Below, in pieces: positions 1 to 6,059 of a stretch of 6,059 nt of DNA. The position numbers and the translations under genes were made by a program. This stretch comes from an uncultured Lachnospiraceae bacterium (GTDB lineage: Bacteria; Bacillota; Clostridia; Lachnospirales; Lachnospiraceae). A model generated the notes under the pieces. That model made no database searches. It was not told where the DNA came from and worked only from the letters and a program-made list of their open reading frames with translations. Each line of letters begins with the position of its first letter. The first letter of the stretch is position 1. The stretch covers positions 1 through 6,059 of the forward strand of contig CAMWTF010000166.1 of the NCBI GenBank assembly GCA_947177105.1. Reading direction: 5' to 3'.

Positions 1-1
1 A

Positions 2-283
2 AAGGGATCGTCCGCCCGGGAGGCCACGGGGATGATAGAGGGGAAGTCCGTTGCCTGGAAAAACGAACTGCTCTTCTCGGAGGGCATCAATTACAATGAG
101 CTGCCCAGCTGGCAAAAGCGGGGAATTGGGTTATATCATTCTGTCTATGAAAAGAAGGGATATAATCCCATAAACGGCCAGGAGGTGTTATGTACCCGCG
201 GCAGAATAGAGACGGAGTTGGAACTGAAGATCGGAGAGGAGTATCAGGAGTGGGTGGTTTCCCTGTTGCAGGATCCACAATAA
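2..283 (+). CDS. Thg1-like protein (tRNA(His) guanylyltransferase family), C-terminal part
   Basis: The frame is open from the left window edge, so only the last 93 residues are visible; the internal ATG at 32 is not the true start. The visible part matches the conserved C-terminal segment of Thg1 enzymes: a short helix, then WKNELLF (visible residues 19-25, the KNE motif), then GINYNELP (28-35), a basic KRG turn (38-40), and a region ending CTRGRIE that resembles the family's 'TRTR' strand. Family knowledge: Thg1 and bacterial Thg1-like proteins add nucleotides in the 3'-5' direction to RNA 5' ends. Eukaryotic Thg1 adds G-1 to tRNA(His); bacterial members mostly repair 5'-truncated tRNAs. 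The catalytic metal-binding carboxylates lie in the N-terminal half outside the window, so activity cannot be judged here. The gene lies directly upstream of the ADP-ribose hydrolase and Tpt1 genes on the same strand, which supports a shared RNA-repair role (inference). Confidence 0.82.
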   Translation, partial: KGSSAREATGMIEGKSVAWKNELLFSEGINYNELPSWQKRGIGLYHSVYEKKGYNPINGQEVLCTRGRIETELELKIGEEYQEWVVSLLQDPQ

Positions 284-376
284 AAGGGGGTTTCTGTGAA
301 ATTTCCAATGTGGCTGGGCCGGAGGCAGGAAGGTGGAAAGCCGATAAAAGGAAACGGAAATGCAGGATTTTTAATC

Positions 377-384
377 AGAGGAGG
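377..384 (+). promoter_or_regulatory. Ribosome binding site fixing the start of the PARG-like gene
   Basis: AGAGGAGG lies 7 bases before ATG 392. It decides the start in favour of 392 over the in-frame GTG at 296, which has only a G-rich stretch (about 286-290) in front of it. The same 8-mer precedes the beta-galactosidase start at 4858-4865. Confidence 0.8.
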
Positions 385-391
385 ATTACAT

Positions 392-1189
392 ATGGCATAC
401 GTAAAAGAATATTGGGACGGCAAGGAGAAGAGAGCGGAGCAGGCCGTAAGCCACACGGAGGAGATGGCCAGAGTCTATGAAAAGGAGATACGGGATGCCA
501 TAGAGCGGACCATTGTCTACGACGTGGATTTTGCCTGCAGTAGGGAACATATCTGCGAGGGCAAATTTGCGCTGGAACCTCTGGACAGCGTATCCGCCGT
601 TCTGAAAGCCGCGGAAAGCTGTAAAAGACCCCTGGCTGTCCTGAATTTTTCTTCCTATAAAAATCCGGGCGGCGGATTTTTGGGCGGCAGCAAAGCCCAG
701 GAGGAATGCCTCTGCCATGAGTCATTTTTATACAATGTCCTCCCGCCGATGACAGTACAATTTTATGAGTTGAACAATCATAAAAAAAACCGGGCCATGT
801 ACCAAAACAGAGGTATGTACACGCCGGGGGTGGTCTTTATGAGGGACCAAAAGCGGGCGGTCTGTGACGTGATCACCTGCGCAGCCCCCAATATTTCGGC
901 GGCGCACAGGTATCAAAGTGTTTCTTATGAGGAGAACACAAAGATTCTCAGATCCAGGATCAGGTTCGTGCTGGACATCGCCAGGGAAAATCAGGTAAAC
1001 ACGCTGATCCTGGGAGCCTACGGCTGCGGCGTTTTCGGCCAGAAAGGGGCGGAGGTGGCAAGTATTTTCAAGGAATACTTGGAGACCACCCATAAGTGCT
1101 TCGAACAGGTTATCTTTGCCATCCCGGAGGGAAAGGACGGCAATTACCGGGCATTTGCGCAGGTGTGGGGAAAGATAGGAGAGAATTGA
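392..1189 (+). CDS. Microbial-type poly(ADP-ribose) glycohydrolase-like macro-domain protein (TIGR02452/DUF2263 family)
   Basis: The 265-residue protein starts at ATG 392, chosen for its AGAGGAGG site; an in-frame GTG at 296 would add 32 residues of low-complexity Gly/Lys/Arg sequence. It has the family layout: an N-terminal helical part (1-80), then the macro-type core. Seen motifs are VLNFSSYKNPGGG (83-95), the catalytic loop GGG-X7-QEE (G93-95, Q103-E104-E105; E105 the expected acid), VITCAAPN (160-167) and LGAYGCGVFGQ (207-217), the last a phosphate-binding loop. Family knowledge: bacterial PARGs hydrolyse the ribose-ribose bond of poly(ADP-ribose), and related macro proteins act on ADP-ribose esters and ADP-ribose-phosphate compounds. 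No signal peptide is seen, so it is cytoplasmic. Tpt1 follows after one base, implying translational coupling. Its substrate may therefore be an RNA-linked ADP-ribose or the ADP-ribose cyclic phosphate released by Tpt1 (inference). Family assignment is firm; substrate is open. Confidence 0.9.
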   Translation: MAYVKEYWDGKEKRAEQAVSHTEEMARVYEKEIRDAIERTIVYDVDFACSREHICEGKFALEPLDSVSAVLKAAESCKRPLAVLNFSSYKNPGGGFLGGSKAQEECLCHESFLYNVLPPMTVQFYELNNHKKNRAMYQNRGMYTPGVVFMRDQKRAVCDVITCAAPNISAAHRYQSVSYEENTKILRSRIRFVLDIARENQVNTLILGAYGCGVFGQKGAEVASIFKEYLETTHKCFEQVIFAIPEGKDGNYRAFAQVWGKIGEN

Positions 1190-1190
1190 G

Positions 1191-1739
1191 ATGAGTGAAT
1201 TAGATATTTTGAGCAAGTATATCAGCCGGGTGCTGCGGCACAGACCGGAGGATGCAGGCATAGGGCTGGATGAACACGGCTGGGCCGATGTGGAGGCGCT
1301 TATAGCAGGCGTGAATGCTGCCGGGAAGAGAATTGACAGGAAGATTTTGGAGGAGATTGTCAGGACGGACAAAAAGCAGAGATATTCATTTAATGAAAAC
1401 GGGACATTAATCCGTGCCAACCAGGGGCACAGCATTCCGGTGGATGTGGAACTGGCAAAGCTGGAGCCTCCGGAGTATCTGTACCATGGCACGGCATATA
1501 GGTTTCTTGAAAGCATCCGGCAGCAGGGCCTGCTGCCCATGAGCAGGCTGTATGTCCATCTCTCGGGGGATGTGGAGACAGCCCGTGTGGTGGGAAAACG
1601 GCATGGCCGTCCCGTGGTTCTGAAAATCCACAGCGGTGATATGCACCGGGACGGATTTCCATTTTATCGGTCCCAGAACGGTGTATGGCTTGCCAAGAAA
1701 GTGGACGCGAAATATTTTGAACAGTTGGAAGAAGCTTAG
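1191..1739 (+). CDS. kptA: RNA 2'-phosphotransferase Tpt1/KptA
   Basis: This 182-residue protein has the normal length for bacterial KptA (about 180). The reaction known for the family is transfer of an internal RNA 2'-phosphate to NAD+, giving 2'-OH RNA, nicotinamide and ADP-ribose 1'',2''-cyclic phosphate. The N-terminal winged-helix lobe (about 1-85) carries SRVLRHRP with the conserved Arg16-His17 pair and DKKQRYSF with the third conserved Arg64, followed by IRANQGHS (74-81). The C-terminal ADP-ribosyltransferase-fold lobe has YHGT (98-101), GLLPMSRLYVHLS (113-125) and VGKRHGRPVVL (134-144), which supplies the fourth basic residue. All expected active-site elements are present, so it should be active. 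ATG 1191 is one base after the PARG-like stop, with a GGAGAG-type site about 7 bases upstream inside that gene. In eukaryotes Tpt1 finishes tRNA splicing; bacterial substrates are not settled. Confidence 0.97.
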   Translation: MSELDILSKYISRVLRHRPEDAGIGLDEHGWADVEALIAGVNAAGKRIDRKILEEIVRTDKKQRYSFNENGTLIRANQGHSIPVDVELAKLEPPEYLYHGTAYRFLESIRQQGLLPMSRLYVHLSGDVETARVVGKRHGRPVVLKIHSGDMHRDGFPFYRSQNGVWLAKKVDAKYFEQLEEA

Positions 1740-1790
1740 GATTAAGGGAAAGGCAGTACAGACCGTCAGGGAAAAGAGTGGGGAGTGCAT

Positions 1791-3248
1791 ATGTCTGGCA
1801 GGGAAATAGCATCAAGGGTTGTGATATTGGTAATAGGGGCGGTTACCCTGACCGGATGTGGGGAGGCATCGTCCGGGCAGTCAATACCGGGGACAACGGA
1901 AATTACCGAAACGGAGACAGCGGATATTTCGGGGAATGAAATTACGGAACCGTCAGAAGGACTGCCAGAGAATGGTGTGACAGAAAATACAGCGGACCTG
2001 CCGGAGGACAGCCCAGCACATTCAGCGGAGTCTGAAGGAGAACAGATATCTGCTGCGCGGACGATACCCAGTGTGCCCACGCTGCCAGCTATGGGAAGTG
2101 AGCTTTCCGACTTTGTGCCGGAGGGCTGGGAGCTTATGGACAGCGTGGAACTGGATTACAATGGGGACGGCATCGCGGACTATGTGGGGGTGCAGGAGGT
2201 GCCGCGTGACGTGGAGAAAGACGAGGTAGGGTATGACTCCACGGATTTTCGAATTCTATTTGCGATAGAGAGCGAAGGTCCGGGGCAATATCGTCTGGAC
2301 TTTCAGAATGAAAATCTGATTCCAACATGGGATGAGGGAGGGCCGTTTGGAGATCCCTATGAACCGCTGACGGCGGAGGGGAATTCTTTTACTACCAGCG
2401 CTTATGGCGGAAGCGCATGGAAGTGGTCAGAGACGTATACCTATACTTACAGGGACGGAACCTGGTATCTGACCTGGTCGGAAGTAGTTTCTATGTTTGG
2501 GCGATATATAGTGAATGAAGTGACAGATGACTGGGAGAAGGGTGTCCGTACCCGGAAGATACGAAGTGAAGATTTTGACAAGGATACAGTCTGGATGATG
2601 GAGGAGGCCGAGATGGAGGCCAAGGGCTATGATCTGGCATATGAGCTGAGACTGGACGAGCCGCCTACTCTTTATCAGGCCAGTAAACGCTGGGGGAGCC
2701 CGCCGGAACAGGTGACGGATTGGGAGGTGCGGGAGATTATACTTGCGGAGGGAATCGAGCTTTCGCGGGAGATGATAGAAATGCCGGGAAAATCACTGCT
2801 TTACAATGGCATTTATTATGATGAGAAGGGTGTACTATATACCTTCTGCCATGATGGCCAGGACGAGCAGCAGTACTATCTGGCCATGTACCGCTGGCAG
2901 GATAAGTCCCTGCATGTGCTGGCAAAGGAGGATGGCCCCTTTACTGATAATATGAAAGTCTATGGAGACAGGATATATTACAGCGCAGTCTATAAGTCCG
3001 CGGAAAATGGGGAAAATGTTGAGGAGGACGACGGCGCTGTTTTTCGGCTGAATCGAATCAATATGGATGGCACCGGAAAGGAAAGCGTATTTGAGACGCC
3101 CTATAGGGATCGGCAGATAGAGATAATGGACATCAGCGGCGGCGAGATTATAGTGAAGGTATACATAGGGGAGGAGCCTGATCCTGTCTATCGCATGGAT
3201 GTGGATGGAGGTAATCTGCGGCAGATCGGGCAGATTCCCAGGGAATAA
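1791..3248 (+). CDS. Putative lipoprotein with calcium-loop motif and beta-propeller-like C-terminus
   Basis: 485 residues from ATG 1791 (GGGAG 5 bases upstream); an in-frame GTG at 1785 would add two residues. A short basic n-region and a hydrophobic stretch (10-19) lead to the lipobox LTGC with Cys23, so it should be a lipid-anchored surface protein. Residues 24-105 form a Thr/Ser/Glu/Pro-rich, probably disordered linker. At 122-130 is DYNGDGIAD, a DxNxDGxxD calcium-binding-type loop as found in FG-GAP/VCBS or dockerin-like repeats. The middle is rich in aromatic residues (YGGSAWKWSETYTYTY, 205-220). The last 155 residues (331-485) contain repeated strands of the type IYY..., LNRINMDGTG (420-429) and YRMDVDGGN (467-475), resembling DUF5050/TolB-like propeller repeats. 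Function is not recognisable; a surface-exposed binding or sensing role is only a guess. It begins 51 bases after the Tpt1 gene with no visible terminator between. Confidence 0.83.
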   Translation: MSGREIASRVVILVIGAVTLTGCGEASSGQSIPGTTEITETETADISGNEITEPSEGLPENGVTENTADLPEDSPAHSAESEGEQISAARTIPSVPTLPAMGSELSDFVPEGWELMDSVELDYNGDGIADYVGVQEVPRDVEKDEVGYDSTDFRILFAIESEGPGQYRLDFQNENLIPTWDEGGPFGDPYEPLTAEGNSFTTSAYGGSAWKWSETYTYTYRDGTWYLTWSEVVSMFGRYIVNEVTDDWEKGVRTRKIRSEDFDKDTVWMMEEAEMEAKGYDLAYELRLDEPPTLYQASKRWGSPPEQVTDWEVREIILAEGIELSREMIEMPGKSLLYNGIYYDEKGVLYTFCHDGQDEQQYYLAMYRWQDKSLHVLAKEDGPFTDNMKVYGDRIYYSAVYKSAENGENVEEDDGAVFRLNRINMDGTGKESVFETPYRDRQIEIMDISGGEIIVKVYIGEEPDPVYRMDVDGGNLRQIGQIPRE

Positions 3249-3311
3249 GGGAGCGGTTGCTGCTCGATCTTAAGGGGATATGGAAAAAGAGGATAACATA
3301 TGTATAAGCAA

Positions 3312-3317
3312 AGGAGG
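3312..3317 (+). promoter_or_regulatory. Ribosome binding site for a GTG start
   Basis: AGGAGG sits 8 bases before GTG 3326 and fixes this non-ATG start. The upstream ATG at 3300 is in another frame and closes after about 31 codons. Confidence 0.8.
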
Positions 3318-3325
3318 ACAGCAGA

Positions 3326-4786
3326 GTGCGAACTAAACACAGGAGGAAATGGATATTTTGCCTGTGGGGCGCTGTGTGCGCCTTATGGCTTGTGAGCTGC
3401 GGCGGGGAGGCCGCATTTCCACAGCCGGAGAAGGAGTCCCCGGAAAACACACCACAGCCAGAGAAGGAGTCCCCGGAAAATACACCACAGCCGGAAACCT
3501 CCGTCAGGGAGAACCCCTATGAACACACCATATTCGAACTGCTGGACGGGGAGTCCGCAGAGGAGTATCTGCAAGACTATGGGGTGGAGGATGTCAGTCC
3601 TGTCTGTTTTTATAGCCTGGAGGGAGAACCCAAGCTGGAACTGTACTTTGATGGGGAGACTGGCCGGGGATGTGGGCTGAAATATGAGGAGACGGAGGCA
3701 GGCGCTGATTTATTGGGGTTTGAGCTGGAGGGTTATTACAAGTCAGCATGGGCTTCATACTGGGATTACACGAATCCTTATTCCACAAAAATCCGGTATG
3801 ATGACGGTGCGGTGCATGTTGACAGAGTTCCCTATGTACTGCGGCAATATAATTCCATATTGAAATTTGATGAGTCCTATGAGTATGATCAGGATGGCAG
3901 GCTTTGCGCCTATCATCTGGGCGGTGATGTGCAGGCGGAGGATGGAAATTGTGAGAAAGCGGAATTTTTTACGGTTTTCTTTTCCTACTGGGAGGAAGGC
4001 AGCCTGCGGGAAAAAGTATACAAGTACAATGAGGAATATTTTCAGCATGTCGCTGTGGGCGGTGAGCGGAGCGATGTATATGACGAGAGGGAACGGCTGC
4101 TCTATGTAGAAATTGAATATGATAGTGACTATTACTTTATTTATGAAGAGGATGCCATGATACCCACTGCCTACCTGGAACTGCATCCCCGTTGGATTGA
4201 TTTCATCCGCCTGGAGGACAAAGACTATGACAACAGGGTGGATATTCCCAGGGACGGGGTGGAGGCGTTTCTGCGTCAGGTGGGCCTGTCCCCCCAGGAT
4301 AAGTTTTATGAATATCAGTGGCGCCAGGAGACTTCCGCCGAAGTAGTATGGTCCTACTCAGATGCTGTACTTACTTTGTATTATGACCCGGAGCGGGAGC
4401 TGGGCTGCGGATATCTGGATTATCTCGGGGAGTCTCTTGAGGACATGTCAGGATTTATGTTTAAGGGGTGTGTGGAGATAGACTGCCGGGAAAAGGATCC
4501 CTATGGGGTATATGCGGAGTACAACCTTAGTGAGCATTATCGACTGGATGAGGTCGAGATTTACTATGGTATGTCCCCGAAAGAACTGCCGCAGGCGTAT
4601 GAGCACGAAAGCCAGTATATCTGCGAATATGATGACGGGAGACTGATGCGTGTATGGATGTATGGAACCGGTTCGGCCAATGTGAGGTTCTTCATCTATG
4701 AGGGGGACAGTGATGTACCGTCTTATTGCCTGAATTTGGTTTCCGGCGTGGTTGCGGGCGCCACATTGTTTAAGTTTATTTATTAA
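3326..4786 (+). CDS. Putative lipoprotein with Pro/Glu repeat spacer and internally duplicated Tyr/Asp-rich body
   Basis: 486 residues from a GTG start with an excellent ribosome binding site. The N-terminus is strongly basic (RTKHRRK), followed by a hydrophobic stretch and the lipobox LVSC with Cys25, so it should be exported and lipid-anchored. Residues 32-57 hold two copies of PQPEKESPENT plus a partial third, a likely flexible spacer. The rest (about 58-486) is acidic and rich in Tyr, Asp and Glu. Two halves resemble each other: FDGETGRGCG (108-117) with YDPERELGCG (353-362), LLGFELEGY with MSGFMFKGC, YDERERL (252-258) with YDDGRLM (435-441), and FIYEEDAMIP (271-280) with FIYEGDSDVP (456-465). 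The second copy is about 60 residues shorter. I recognise no named domain and assign no function. It lies 77 bases after the first lipoprotein, and the two share no obvious sequence similarity beyond the export signal. Confidence 0.83.
   Translation: MRTKHRRKWIFCLWGAVCALWLVSCGGEAAFPQPEKESPENTPQPEKESPENTPQPETSVRENPYEHTIFELLDGESAEEYLQDYGVEDVSPVCFYSLEGEPKLELYFDGETGRGCGLKYEETEAGADLLGFELEGYYKSAWASYWDYTNPYSTKIRYDDGAVHVDRVPYVLRQYNSILKFDESYEYDQDGRLCAYHLGGDVQAEDGNCEKAEFFTVFFSYWEEGSLREKVYKYNEEYFQHVAVGGERSDVYDERERLLYVEIEYDSDYYFIYEEDAMIPTAYLELHPRWIDFIRLEDKDYDNRVDIPRDGVEAFLRQVGLSPQDKFYEYQWRQETSAEVVWSYSDAVLTLYYDPERELGCGYLDYLGESLEDMSGFMFKGCVEIDCREKDPYGVYAEYNLSEHYRLDEVEIYYGMSPKELPQAYEHESQYICEYDDGRLMRVWMYGTGSANVRFFIYEGDSDVPSYCLNLVSGVVAGATLFKFIY
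3419..3495 (+). repeat. 33-bp in-frame tandem repeat, two full copies plus a partial third
   Basis: Copies at 3419-3451 and 3452-3484 match at 31 of 33 bases, followed by 11 matching bases at 3485-3495. Both differences (CCG/CCA and AAC/AAT) are synonymous, so both copies code PQPEKESPENT. It forms the spacer just after the lipidated cysteine of the second lipoprotein. Changes in copy number would keep the frame and alter spacer length. Confidence 0.9.
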
Positions 4787-4795
4787 AATTCGACA

Positions 4796-4845
4796 GCATG
4801 TTCCCGAATGTTTATCGCCGGCCTGTGTACCTGCTGGGAATATGC
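4796..4845 (+). promoter_or_regulatory. Inverted repeat in the leader of the beta-galactosidase gene
   Basis: GCATGTTCCC (4796-4805) can pair with GGGAATATGC (4836-4845) over 10 bp with one G-U pair, enclosing a 30-base loop that contains the palindrome GCCGGC. No T-run follows, so it is not an intrinsic terminator. It lies 12 bases before the AGAGGAGG ribosome binding site, so it could be an operator or an mRNA structure. Function is unproven. Confidence 0.3.
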
Positions 4846-4873
4846 GGGACTCTAAATAGAGGAGGATATCACA

Positions 4874-6059
4874 ATGTTTGAGATCAAGGAACTTTTTTTT
4901 CTGGACGGAAAGCCATTTCAGATTATCTCCGGGGCCGTCCATTATTTCAGGACAGTGCCCGAGTACTGGCGGGATCGCCTTGAGAAGCTGGTGAATATGG
5001 GGTGCAACACGGTTGAAACCTATGTGCCCTGGAATTTTCATGAGCCGGATAAAGGGAAATTCCTGTGGGAGGGGATGCATGATTTGTGCAGATTTATTGA
5101 AATCGCAAAGGAACTGGGCCTGTACATGATCGTCCGCCCGTCCCCCTATATCTGCGCGGAGTGGGAATTTGGGGGACTTCCCGCCTGGCTGCTGCGGGAT
5201 AGGAACATGCGTCTGCGCTGTTCGTACAAGCCTTATCTCGAGGCCATCAGAGAATATTACAGCCGGCTTATCCCCAAGCTGGCTCCCTGGCAGATTGACC
5301 GGGGCGGCAATATCATCCTGGTGCAGATTGAAAATGAGTATGGTTACTATGGGAATGATACTGCCTATCTGGAATTTCTGCGGGATACTATGCGGGAGTT
5401 TGGCATAAGCGTTCCTTTTGTGACCTCGGACGGTCCCTGGAGCGAGCCGGGCTTTAAGGCGGGCATGGTGGAGGGCGCGTTGCCCACAGGGAATTTTGGC
5501 TCTTCGGCGGACTGCCATTTCAGGAGCATGAGGGAATATATGGGGGAAGACAGGCCGGTGATGTGCATGGAATTTTGGAACGGCTGGTTTGACGCCTGGG
5601 GGGAGGAGCACCACACTACGGCTCCAAAGAAGGCTGCCGCCGAACTGGATGAGCTACTGGCCCGGGGCAGCGTGAATTTTTACATGCTGGAGGGCGGCAC
5701 CAACTTTGGCTTTATGAGCGGCAGAAACAGCGGCAGCAGGACAGCCGACGTGACCTCCTACGACTACGACGCGCCCCTCACCGAGGACGGGCAGATCACG
5801 GAGAAATACAGGCTCTTTAAGGAGGTAGTATCGAAGTACAGGCGCTTTGAGGAGATACCTCTCACAACCAAAATCCGGCGGAAAGCCTATGGGGAAATTC
5901 CCTGTAGTGGAAAAACGGATTTGTTTTCGGCGATCGGGAAAATGGCTGAGCCTGTGTACTCTCCGTTCCCTCTTTCGATGGAGGATATCGGGCAGAGCTA
6001 CGGGTATATTCTCTACAGACTGAAAATCAGGGATGATGAGGCAGTGGACAGTATCCGTC
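4874..6059 (+). CDS. Beta-galactosidase, glycoside hydrolase family 35 (N-terminal part, runs off the right edge)
   Basis: The frame is open from ATG 4874 (AGAGGAGG 8 bases upstream) to the window end, giving 395 codons of a protein usually near 580-600 residues. GH35 enzymes cleave terminal beta-D-galactosides with retention. The TIM-barrel domain (about 1-320) shows SGAVHYFR (19-26), GCNTVETYVPWNFHEP (43-58), RPSPYICAEWEFGGLP (88-103), VQIENEYG (150-157) with the acid/base Glu155, CMEFWNGWFD (231-240) with the nucleophile Glu233, and GGTNFGF. The remaining visible part starts the C-terminal beta-sandwich region. There is no signal peptide, so the enzyme should act in the cytoplasm on imported oligosaccharides such as galacto-oligosaccharides or host-glycan fragments (inference). 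It starts 87 bases after the second lipoprotein; no sugar transporter or regulator is visible in the window, and such genes may lie downstream. Confidence 0.96.
   Translation, partial: MFEIKELFFLDGKPFQIISGAVHYFRTVPEYWRDRLEKLVNMGCNTVETYVPWNFHEPDKGKFLWEGMHDLCRFIEIAKELGLYMIVRPSPYICAEWEFGGLPAWLLRDRNMRLRCSYKPYLEAIREYYSRLIPKLAPWQIDRGGNIILVQIENEYGYYGNDTAYLEFLRDTMREFGISVPFVTSDGPWSEPGFKAGMVEGALPTGNFGSSADCHFRSMREYMGEDRPVMCMEFWNGWFDAWGEEHHTTAPKKAAAELDELLARGSVNFYMLEGGTNFGFMSGRNSGSRTADVTSYDYDAPLTEDGQITEKYRLFKEVVSKYRRFEEIPLTTKIRRKAYGEIPCSGKTDLFSAIGKMAEPVYSPFPLSMEDIGQSYGYILYRLKIRDDEAVDSIR

Noticed and set aside
728..1540. 270-codon open frame on the minus strand
   Set aside because: It is antisense to the PARG-like and Tpt1 genes, whose family motifs are unmistakable on the + strand.
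392..1739. DarT/DarG-type toxin-antitoxin pair (ADP-ribosyltransferase plus macro protein)
   Set aside because: The transferase-fold protein is clearly Tpt1/KptA by its Arg-His pair, RANQGHS and YHGT motifs, and the macro protein is of the PARG GGG-X-QEE type rather than DarG-like.
3294..3308. Possible -10 box (TATAAG at 3303-3308) with the palindrome ACATATGT
   Set aside because: There is no -35 at a suitable distance, and the site is almost on top of the ribosome binding site at 3312-3317.
4748..4783. Possible intrinsic terminator at the end of the second lipoprotein gene
   Set aside because: The stem GTGGT/GCCAC is only 5 bp, lies inside the coding sequence, and the following T-rich stretch is interrupted by A and G.
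4784..4789. TAAAAT as a -10 element for the GH35 gene
   Set aside because: No -35-like hexamer is found 15-18 bases upstream; AT-richness around the stop codon explains it.
4448..5614. Long open frame of 388 codons on the minus strand
   Set aside because: It lies antisense to the second lipoprotein and the GH35 gene, shows no domain, and is explained by codon bias of the real genes.

Overview
The window reads as a chromosomal segment of a Gram-positive anaerobe of the class Clostridia, most likely a gut-type Lachnospiraceae. That is an inference from strong AGGAGG-type ribosome binding sites, moderate GC content, two Clostridia-style lipoproteins and a GH35 beta-galactosidase without signal peptide. 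All six genes lie on the + strand with gaps of about 1 to 110 bases, and I found no convincing promoter or intrinsic terminator between them. No tRNA, rRNA, CRISPR array, insertion sequence or attachment site was seen, and no stretch over 300 bases lacks a gene.

Left part (1-1739): a nucleic-acid-end and ADP-ribose cassette. It starts with the C-terminal 93 residues of a Thg1-like protein (tRNA(His) guanylyltransferase family, 3'-5' polymerase; 5' end outside the window). Next comes a complete microbial-type poly(ADP-ribose) glycohydrolase-like macro-domain protein with an intact GGG-X7-QEE signature. One base after its stop begins a complete RNA 2'-phosphotransferase, Tpt1/KptA. The three activities fit one theme: Thg1-like enzymes rebuild RNA 5' ends, Tpt1 uses NAD+ to remove a 2'-phosphate left by RNA repair ligation (or ADP-ribosylates phosphorylated ends), and the glycohydrolase could remove or recycle the resulting ADP-ribose products. 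This is the most interesting part of the window.

Middle part (1791-4786): two unrelated-looking lipoproteins of about 485 residues each. The first has a lipobox, a Thr/Ser/Glu-rich linker, a calcium-loop-like DxNxDGxxD motif and a C-terminal region resembling beta-propeller (DUF5050/TolB-like) repeats. The second has a lipobox, a 33-bp tandem repeat coding a Pro/Glu-rich spacer, and a Tyr/Asp/Glu-rich body that appears internally duplicated. Neither has an assignable function.

Right part (4874-end): the first 395 codons of a cytoplasmic GH35 beta-galactosidase with both catalytic glutamates, preceded by a leader that can form a 10-bp hairpin.

The first three genes form a plausible functional unit. 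The lipoproteins and the glycosidase look like ordinary neighbours, although the lack of visible terminators leaves read-through possible.
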